Part shown: piece by piece, positions 56,170-64,000 of the stretch
Numbering within the stretch: position 1 is the stretch's first letter
Layout of the letters: each line of letters opens with the position of its first letter
Assembly (NCBI GenBank): GCA_015178975.1
Contig: WHVD01000248.1
Span: 29,851-93,850, forward strand
Direction: 5' to 3'
DNA length: 64,000 nt
From: Hysterangium stoloniferum
Lineage: Eukaryota > Basidiomycota > Agaricomycetes > Hysterangiales > Hysterangiaceae
The notes under the pieces: model-generated
The model's database searches: none
What the model saw: only the letters and a program-made list of their open reading frames with translations
Told to the model about the DNA's origin: nothing
Program-made: the position numbers and the translations under genes

Positions 56170-56605
56170 TTTCCAGCCACTCTATCTCAGAAAAGTAATG
56201 ATAGGCCAGAAAAGCAATGATAGCTCACAAAAGTAATCACAGGCCCAAAAAGTAATCCCAGGTCAGAAGAGCAATGACAGTAGGGAAAGACATTGATTGA
56301 CAGAAAATTGATAAGCATTCTTTAAGCATGGATGGATTATTGCCATGATTTTATTTGCATGATTGGATTTCAAAAGGAAACAATGGTTACAAATGGAAAG
56401 AGTGGTTAAATTGACTCTCAACTACAGTAATTACTGTGGTCACTCAACTTATTTATTTTGATTTAATGTATTTTATTTTGATTTACTGTATTTTATTTTG
56501 ATTTATTGAATTTTTATTGTTTTTCATTTTGATTTATTTTATTTTATTTTTAAACATTTTATGTTCATTTATTATATTTTATTTGAATTATTCTGATTTA
56601 ATTGA
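56170..56605 (+). repeat. direct duplicate of 60205-60625, copy 1
   Basis: AATCACAGGCCC, GTAATCCCAGGTCAG, AAGACATTGATTGA, AAGCATGGATGGAT and the ATTTTATTTTGATT runs recur in the same order. In both places it leads directly into the ~67-bp minisatellite, so the whole block (about 4 kb apart) was duplicated. Confidence 0.85.
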
Positions 56606-58945
56606 GGCCCATCAGAGGGGGACAGAGGAAGAAGGAAATGGTACACGCACCTCCTGGATGAAAGAGAGAATCACACACACTGGCTGGAGGAGAGTGGAGG
56701 CCGATCAGGACAGGAAGAAGAGAGAAGGAAAGAGTACACAAACCACCTGGAGGGAAGAGAGAGAGGGCTGATCAGAGCAGGACGGAGGGAGGAGGAAAGG
56801 GTACATGCACCTCCTGAAGAAAAGAGAGAGGAGGATGAAGGGAGAAGGGAGAAGGAAATGGTACATGCACCGGCTGGAGGAAAGAGAGAGGAGGCCCATC
56901 AGAGGGGGACGAAGAGAGAAGGAAATGGTAGATGCACCTCTCGGAGGAAAGAGAGAGGGGGATGAAGGGAGAGAGAAAGGGTACACGCATTGGCTGGAGG
57001 AAAGAGGAGGCCAATTAGAGGAGGATGAAGGGAAGGGGAAACAGTACACGCACCGGCTGGAGGAAAGAGAGAGGGGTGAAGAGAGAAGGAGCAGTACACG
57101 CACCGACTGGAGGAAAGAGGGGAGGCTGATCAGAGGACAAAGAGACAACAGCCGTGCACCCCCACAATGGTAGACGCACCGGCTGGAAGAAATGGTAGAC
57201 GCAGTGGCTGGATGAAAGAGAGAGGGGCCCAATCAGGGCAGGACGAAGAGAGAAGGAAAGGGTATACGCACCATCTGGAGGAAAGACAGAGGGGTGAAGA
57301 GAGAAGCAATGGGGACAAATCCTAGAGGGAAGAGAGGGGGTCGATCAGAGGAGGTCGAAGAGAGAAGGAAAGGGGACATGCACCAACTGGAGGGGCCAAT
57401 CAGAGCAGGGTGCATGCCCAATCGGGCACAGCATGCTGGGAACAGGTGCAGCACGTGCATGCATTGGCAAACACAACGCACGCCCAATAGGGCACAGTGC
57501 GCTGCAAACAGGCACGGCGCGTGTGCGTGTTGGCAAACGCAACACGCAGTGCCCATTTGTGCTCGAGTGAGTGTGTGCACATTGGCAAACGATGCAGCAT
57601 GCCTGTTTGTGCCTGAGTTGGTGGGCAGGCATGTGCCTGTGGATGAGAGTGGGTGTGCCATGCCTGTTCACACTCGCACGCAAAGCGCTGTGCCCATTTG
57701 GCCAGAGTGGGTGTGCATGCTGTTGAGGAAGCTGATCAGAGGAGGAAGAAGAGAGAAGGACAGGGTACACGCACCTCCTGGAGGAAAGACTGAGGAAGCT
57801 GATTAGAGGAGGACAGAGAGAAGGAAACAGTACATGGACCGGCTGGAGGAAAGAGAGGATGCTCGGAGGAGGACAAAGAGAGAAAGAAAGGGGACACGCA
57901 CGACCTGGAGGAAAGAGAGGAGCATGATCAGAGGAGGATGAAAAAAGAGGAAATGATACATGCACTGGCTGGACGAAAGAGATGAGGTCAATCAGAGAAG
58001 GATGGAGAGAGAAGGAAATGGTACATGCACCGGCTACAGGAAAGAGAAGAGGAGGGTGAAGAGAGAAGGAAACAGTACATGCACTGGCTGGAGGAAAGAG
58101 AGGATGATCAGTGCAGGCTCATTGCGCATGTTGCATTTGTGAATGCACGCCTGAATGGCGCAATGTGTTGTCGCCACATCATGCCTGGCTGATCAGAGCA
58201 GGACGGAGAGAGAAGGAATGGGTACACATGCTGCTGTCTGCAGGAAAGAGAGACGAGGCCGATCAGAGGATGGAGACAGAAGAAAGGGTACACACACTGC
58301 CTGAAGGAAAGAGAGAGAAGGATAATCAGAGGACGAAAAGAGAAGGAAATGGTACACGCACCAACTGGAGGAAAGAGAATGGAGGCCAATCAGAGAAGGA
58401 TGAACAGAGTAGGAGACAGTACACACACCGGCTGCAGAAAAGAGAGAGGAGGACGAAGAGGGAAAGACAGGGTACATGCACCTCCTGGAGAGAAAAAAGA
58501 GGATGATCAGAGGAGGACAAAGAGAGAAGGAAACAGGACACGCACCGACTGGAGGAAAGCTAGGAGGACAATCAGAGGAGGACAAAGAGAGAAGGAAACA
58601 GTACATGCACCGATTGGAGGAAAGAGAGAGGAGGCTGATCAGAGGAGGACAAAGAGAGAATGAAAGGGTACACGCACTCGCTGGAGGAAAGAAAGAGGAG
58701 GACAAAGAGAGAATGAAAGGGTACACGCACTCGCTGGAGGAAAGAAAGAGGAGGACGATCAGAGGAGGATGAAGAGAGAAGGAAATGGTACATGCACCGA
58801 CTGGAGGAAAGAGAGAGGAGGATGATCAGAAGAAGACAAAGAGAGAAGGAAACGGTACACAGAACTGGAGGAAAGAGAGAGGAGGATGATCAGAAGAGGA
58901 CAAAGAGAGAAGGAAACAGTACATGCACCCGGAGAGAGCAGGATG
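56606..58945. repeat. ~67-bp purine-rich minisatellite, block 1
   Basis: Units of about 67 bases built from GATCAGAGGAGGACAAAGAG, AGAAGGAAATGGTACACGCA and CCTCCTGGAGGAAAGAGAGA, with variable gaps. Long frames run through it on both strands because the repeat lacks stops; none is a real gene. It is interrupted at about 57400-57720 and 58100-58190 by GC-richer pieces. Confidence 0.93.
57400..57730. repeat. GC-rich secondary repeat inside block 1
   Basis: A unit of about 65-70 bases with TTGGCAAACRCAACRC, CCCAATAGGGCACAG and GTGCCCATTTG is repeated four to five times imperfectly. It is not present in block 2. Confidence 0.7.
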
Positions 58946-59280
58946 CACAAAGAGAGGAGCACGATTGAGAAACAACCAGTGACAGGCACAACATCTGTGA
59001 CCATAACACTGTGGGAAAGCTAAGGCTCGCTTCGCTCGCAGGTGACTGTGGGAACTTGGCTGCTTGCTTCACTCGCAGATGCTGACCTAATGCTGACCAA
59101 TTAGTGACTAAGCAGTGCCCACAGACCCACCGACGTGAATTGACTTATTAGACAAGCCTGGGAACCCTTGCTATGCTGTGGGGCAGTCACTTCGTGACCT
59201 GCCCCACAACTTCGCTGCGGGCTCTGGCTTGTTGGGGGGTGAAGCCCCCCAAACCCCCCCGCATCGACAACTCTTAAGTG
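58946..59280. other. spacer with small palindromes
   Basis: GCTCGCTTCGCTCGCAGG, TGCTTGCTTCACTCGCAG and CACTTCGTGACC phrases are present; no gene. Confidence 0.4.
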
Positions 59281-59525
59281 TTGCTAAATGGAACATGTCA
59301 CCAAATGGAAAGTGTCACCAAATGGAAAGTGTTGCCAAATGGAAAATATCACCAAATAGAAAGTGTCACCAAATGGAAAGTGTCACCAAACAGAAAGTGT
59401 CATGGAACAGAAAGTCTCAAGGAACAGAAAGTCTCAAAGAACAGGAAGTCTCAAGGAACAGAAAGTCTCAAGGAACAGAAAGTCTCAAGGAACAGAAAGT
59501 GTCAAGGAACAGAAAGTCTCACAGA
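59281..59525. repeat. 17-bp tandem array, about 14 units
   Basis: Two unit types follow each other: AAAGTGTCACCAAATGG in the first half and AAAGTCTCAAGGAACAG in the second. Confidence 0.93.
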
Positions 59526-59633
59526 TGGTGACAACAACTCTTATGTATTTCTCAGACACATTGTCAGAGAACATAGAACTTGTGTTAGAAGGAAAGTCTT
59601 TACAGGGGAGACTGTTCAGAGAATGGAAAGAAA

Positions 59634-60190
59634 GGTTACAGAAGGAAACAACAGTTACAGAAGGAAACAACAGTTACAGAAGGAAACAACAGTTACAGAA
59701 GGAAACAACAGTTACAGAAGGAAACAACAGTTACAGAAGGAAACAACAGTTACAGAAGGAAACAACAGTTACAGAAGGAAACAACAATGACAAAGAAACC
59801 TACAGTTACAGAAGAAAACTACAGTCATAAAGGAAACTACAGTTACAAAGGAAACACCAATGGTTACAAAAGAATCAATGGTACAAAGGAATCAAAGGTT
59901 TCAAAAGAATCAAAGGAATCAACAGTTACAAAGGAATCAACAGTTACAAAAGAATCCATGGTTACAAAGGAATCAATGATTACAGTTACAAAAGCAACAA
60001 CAGCCACAAAGGAAAGTCAGCTCAGAAAGGAATGATGGTAAAGACAGACAAAAGGAACAACAGTTACAAAGTAAACAACACTTACAAAGGAAACAATGGT
60101 TAAAAAGTAAACAACAGAAACCTTTGGAGAATGGAAACCAAGGTTACAAAAGAAACAAAAGAACAACAGTTACAAAAGGAATAAAGGGGT
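59634..60190. repeat. 19-bp tandem array, then degenerate units
   Basis: Eight near-identical GTTACAGAAGGAAACAACA units (59634-59786), followed by looser GTTACAAAGGAATCAACA-like units to about 60190. Confidence 0.92.
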
Positions 60191-60204
60191 ACAAAAGGAA
60201 TACA

Positions 60205-60625
60205 TCACAAAGGTAATCACAGGTCAGAAAAGTAATGATAGGCCAGAAAAGCAATGATAGCTCACAAAAGTAATCACGGGCCTGAAAAGTAATCCCAGGT
60301 CAGAAAAGCAATGACAGTAGAGAAAGACATTGATTGAGAGAAATTTGATAAGCATTCATTAAGCATGGATGGATCATTGCCATGACTTCATTTGCATGAT
60401 TGGATTTCAAAAGGAAACAATGATTACAAATGGAAAAAGTGGTTAAATTGACTCTCAACTGCAAGTAATTACTGTGGTCATTCAATTTATTTATTTTGAT
60501 TTAATGTATTTTATTTTGATTTATTGAATTTTATTTTATTTCATTGTTTTTCATTTCAATTTATTTTATTTTAAAACATTTTATATTCATTTATTATATT
60601 TTATTTGAATTATTCTGATTTTTTT
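60205..60625 (+). repeat. direct duplicate of 56170-56605, copy 2
   Basis: Follows copy 1 with scattered substitutions; see that entry for the shared words. Confidence 0.85.
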
Positions 60626-62930
60626 GAGGCCGATCAGAGGGGGACGGAGGAAGAAGGAAACAGTACACACAGCAGCTGGACAAAGAGAGAAGAAAACAGT
60701 ACACACACTCACTGAAGAAAGGGTACACACACCACCTGGAGGAAAGAGAGGGCTGGTCAGAGGAGGATGGTGGAAGAAGGAAATGGTAGACATACTGTAG
60801 GAAAGAGAGAGTAGGCCAATCAGAGGAACACGCACTGGGTGGAGGAAAGAGAATGGAGGCCAATCAGGGCAGGATGAGGAGAGAAGGAAAGGGTACACAA
60901 ACCACCTGGAGGGAAGAGAGAGGGCCGATCAGAGCAGAATGGAGAGAGAAGGAAATAGTACACGCACTTGCTGGAGGAAAGAGAGAGGGGGCCAATCAGA
61001 GCAGGACGGAGGGAGGAGGAAAGGGGACACACACCTCCTGGAGAAAAGAGAGAGGAGGACGAAGGGAGAAGGAAATGGTACACACAGTGGCTAGAGGAAA
61101 GAGAGAGGAGGCCAATCAGAGGACGAAGAGAGAAGGAAACGGTACACACCTCCTGGAGGAAAGAGAGAGAACGAAGGGAGAAGGAAACAGTACATGCACC
61201 AGCTGGAGGAAAGAGAGAGGAGGCCAATTAGAGGAGGACAAAGAGAGAAGGAAATGGTACATGCACCTCCTGGAGGAAAGAGAGAGGAGGCCGATCAGAG
61301 GAGGACAAAGGGAGAAATAAATGGTACACCCACTGGCTGGAGGAAAGAGAGGAGGACAATCAGAGGAGGACAAAGGGAGAAAGAAACAGTACACACACCG
61401 GCTGGAGGAAAGAGAGGAGGCCAATTAGAGGAGGACAAAGAGAGAAGGAAATGGTACAGACACCTCTTGGAGGAAAGAGAGAGGAGGACAAAGGGAGGAG
61501 GAAATGGTACATGCACCGGCTGGAGGAAAGAGAGAGGAGGACAGGGGGAGAAGGAGCAGTACACACACTGGCTGGAGGAAAGAGGGGGGCTGATCAGAAG
61601 AGAGAGGGAGAGAGAGGGAAATGGAATGTGCACTGGCTGGAGGAAAGAGAGAGGAGGCAAATCAGCGCAGGACAGAGGAAGAAGGAAATGGTAGATACAC
61701 CGGCTGGAGGAAAGAGAGGGGGACAATCAGAGGAGGACAAAGAGAGGGGAAAGGGAGTGCACACTGGCTCGAGGAAAGAGAAGGGGACAATCAGAGGAGG
61801 ACAGAGAGAGGGGAAAGGGAATGCGCACCAGCTGGAAGAAAGAGAGGGGGCCAATCAGAAGAGGACAGAGAGAGAGGGAAATGGAATGCACACTGGCTGG
61901 AGGAAAGGAGGTTGTCTGTAATCATTATAATATCAAATGTTTACTAATAAAAGCAAAATTGCTACAAAAATCCATCTTTAAATAGTGACATATCCTCTGA
62001 GAGTATTATATTGTTAACCACCAATCATTAGAAACAATTATTCATATTACATCTTAAATAATTCAGAGTCAATTAATAGAACCTGTTGTATATAGTTTTC
62101 CAATTTATGTAAATACTTGCTAATACTTTTGTTGTTGATTTGTTTTTTAAAAACTAAACTGTAGTTATTTCCTAGTAAAATATGTGAGATGTCATTGGAA
62201 ATTTTTCATTCTATAGCCTTCTTTATTAAGTGAAACCACCTATATATTCTGGGTATGTTGAATCAAGTAGAAATCTGTTCAGATTGACAGATCCATTCCG
62301 AAGTAATACATATGTATTTAGAGGTGCCAATGATATACATATGCATGGAATGGACTATCTAAAGGTATCCATTTTTTAAAAGTATTAGTGTTTCAAACTA
62401 CTAATTTTTTTCATTGTCTACTTGTGTCCGGAAAGATTCTTTAGTTTGTAATGTATGAGAGAGTTTAAAACTTTCAAAAAGTTTTAAAAACCAAATTATG
62501 TTTGAATCACATCCCAGATGTTTAAATGACCTTTAGAGTTATATTAGAATTTGGTATACTTAATAGTTTTCAGATATCCTCCAAAGAGAGAGGAGGCAAA
62601 TCAGTGCAGGACAGAGGAAGAAGGAAATGGTAGACACACCGGCTGGAGGAAACAGAGAGGGTCCTGATGAGAGGAGGACGGAGAGAGAAGGAAACGGTAC
62701 ACGCACCTGGAGGAAAGAGAGGAGGATGATCAGAGGACAAAGAAAGAGGAAATGGTACATGCACTGGCTGGACAAAAGAGAGAAGAGCTCAATCAGAGGA
62801 GGTCAGAGAGAGAAGGAAACAGTACACACACTCGCTGGAGGAAAGAGAGAGGAGGCGGATTAGCGCAGGATGGAGGGAGAAGGAAAGAGTACACATATCA
62901 CCTAGGGGAAAGAGAGAGGGTGCGCCGTGA
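60626..62930. repeat. ~67-bp minisatellite, block 2, split by a TIR element
   Basis: The same unit as block 1. It is interrupted at 61907-62582 by the 676-bp element; after that the repeat continues in phase (AGGAAA | AAAGAGAGAGG). Frames on both strands are repeat artefacts. Confidence 0.93.
61907..62582. mobile_element. 676-bp non-autonomous TIR element, copy 2 (target AAA)
   Basis: GGAGGTTGTCTGTAATC to TTTCAGATATCCTCC, flanked by AAA (61904-61906, 62583-62585). Reverse orientation relative to 8629-9303, and similar throughout. Confidence 0.85.
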
Positions 62931-62936
62931 ATGGGA

Positions 62937-63346
62937 GTGGGTGCGCAGTGGATGGGTGCGGGTGGATGGGTACGTGGTGGATGGGTGCGGGTGGATGGGT
63001 GCACAGTGGATGGGTGCACGGTGGATGGGTGCACAGTGGATGGGTGCGTCGTGGATGTGTGCATCGTGGATGGGTGCGCGGTGGATGGGTGCGTCATGGA
63101 TGGGTGTGCAGTGGGTGGGTGCGTCGTGGATGGATGCGTGGTGGATGGGTGCATCGTGGATGGGTGCATTGTGGATGGGTGCATCATGGATGGGTGCATC
63201 GTGGATGGGTGCATCGTGGATGTGTGTTGTGGATGGGTGCGTGGTGGATGGGTGCGCAGTGGATGGGTGCATGGTGGGGTGTGCAGTGGGTGCGCGGTGG
63301 ATGGGGTGTGGGTGTGCTGTGGATGGGATGGGTGTGCCGTAGATGT
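62937..63346. repeat. 15-bp G-rich tandem array, about 27 units
   Basis: Units of the type GTGGATGGGTGCGTC. The + strand has a GGG or GG run in each unit, so quadruplex structure is conceivable. It reads as DGCVV/GWVHR pentapeptides in any frame; not a gene. Confidence 0.95.
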
Positions 63347-63546
63347 GCCGTGCCTGTACTCCCTTGCTTATGTACAATTTTGACTAATCCGCCCACATGG
63401 AACCACCAAGCAACTTTACTATACATATATGGATGATGATGAATATATTTCACCTTGATAATGCATGATTATTTCACATCACATTTTGTCATTGTTGGAG
63501 TTTAAAATGTCATGTGAATATCACGTGATCTCTCACACGTTGTTTG
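63347..63546. other. spacer, no feature
   Basis: AT-rich, no frame or repeat recognised. Confidence 0.3.
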
Positions 63547-63718
63547 ATTGGACAAATATAATTTGCCCAGATTCTTTAGTGATCGTAGGTCTCACCCAGT
63601 GTCACTATGTGACAATCTCCCTTATTGTTCACTGGCATCTTTTCCTTCTCTTCATCTCTGTTCCTTCATCTCCCATCTCACAGGATGCTTACAGCATCTT
63701 CAACAGTACCTTTTATTT
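63547..63718 (-). repeat. segment X, uninterrupted copy
   Basis: Reverse complement of 50995-51130 + 52288-52340. It reads through the place where the Tc1 at 51131 was inserted (GTGTCACTATGTGAC), giving an empty site. Confidence 0.8.
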
Positions 63719-63878
63719 GTTGAACCTCTGAACTCGAAGGAGCAGGATGACCGGCGGGCCACTTCATTGGCCACACGATATTTATGATATGGCACATTCG
63801 GCCACTGCTGGCTTCGATGGGTAGCCCATTTACTTGCAGAAGTAACAGCAACCGGCAGCGCTCCAAGCTCTTTTTGCC

Positions 63879-63995
63879 ATGCCGCCCAAGCTAGTGATCC
63901 AAGAACTCAGCTTCACTCGACTTTATGCTGGTGTGCACCAGCATTCGCGCCGCTTCAAAGCCTACACGCCACCACACCCACTCCCTCAGTGCTGA
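63879..63995 (+). CDS. short frame at the window end, possible first exon
   Basis: ATG in a fair context (TGCCATGCCG) opens MPPKLVIQELSFTRLYAGVH, and the frame closes with TGA after 38 residues unless an intron begins first. The preceding 150 bases are less repetitive than the rest. It could be the start of a gene that runs out of the window or chance; no family is recognised. Confidence 0.2.
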   Translation: MPPKLVIQELSFTRLYAGVHQHSRRFKAYTPPHPLPQC

Positions 63996-64000
63996 GTGAG

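Noticed and set aside
56500-63440. Many frames of 60-200 codons on both strands in the minisatellite blocks and the 15-bp array
   Set aside because: Frames are open on both strands at once because the repeat units contain no stop codons. Lys/Arg/Gly-rich on one strand and Ser/Pro/Leu-rich on the other is the expected artefact.

Overview
The window looks like nuclear DNA of a mushroom-forming basidiomycete (Agaricomycetes; genus not determined). The reasons are short GT-AG introns of about 48-55 bases in the few genes, chromodomain Ty3/gypsy elements of agaricomycete type, a copia element, Tc1 transposons, a DIRS-type retroelement and a decayed SesB-like esterase. Almost nothing here is an intact single-copy gene. 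It is a layered repeat cluster in which old genes are preserved as fragments between insertions.

Layout. 1-1142: the 3' part of a seven-exon alpha/beta hydrolase gene. 1200-1545: a duplicated downstream segment and half of a fold-back element. 1545-5134: a 5'-truncated gypsy copy (ElA copy 1, + strand) with its 3' LTR, which is split by a solo LTR of family LTR-B. 5135-26691: a complete but decayed ElA element on the - strand, lying tail-to-tail with copy 1. Its pol holds a 675-bp terminal-inverted-repeat element, its gag holds a complete 12.7-kb gypsy element (ElD, 12095-24795, duplicated target AATAT), and its 5' LTR holds another LTR-B. ElD itself is interrupted by an LTR-B solo LTR and by a 1.5-kb insert carrying 18 copies of a 19-bp repeat. 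26692-34080: a decayed three-exon gene, LTR relics, two inverted-repeat elements, and a small secreted Cys-rich protein gene followed by a seven-TM-like membrane protein gene. 35990-37000: an inverted copy of the membrane-protein gene tail. 37165-40548: a direct duplicate of the secreted/membrane gene pair, hit by three LTR-type insertions. 40549-42308: the 5' half of a copia element. 42964-46793: a Tc1 element with a solo LTR and a second Tc1 nested inside. 46990-48070: SesB-like pseudogene. 48637-49482: a clean solo ElA LTR. 50838-55671: DIRS-type RT/RNase H remains with a deleted Tc1 next to them and a 1,068-bp solo LTR inside. 56170-63350: minisatellite country, built from a duplicated block of a ~67-bp purine-rich repeat plus 17-, 19- and 15-bp arrays.

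The most interesting biology is in ElA. Between pol and the 3' LTR, on the opposite strand, it carries a three-exon gene with conserved splice sites that encodes a coiled coil followed by a Cx2Cx6Cx9Cx2Cx6C (Gal4-type Zn2Cys6) cluster. Both copies in the window keep it. ElD carries a different extra reading frame, in sense orientation in the env position. A second striking point is that the two Tc1 families, with different ends, share a one-base reading-frame break at the same codon of the transposase.

Nearly all stop codons inside ElA and ElD reading frames are TGA where an Arg CGA is expected, on both strands. This fits C-to-T decay at CpG sites. By eye, nine LTR-type insertions without internal sequence have matching 5-base target duplications, and three of the five LTR-B insertions share the target CCCAC/GTGGG.
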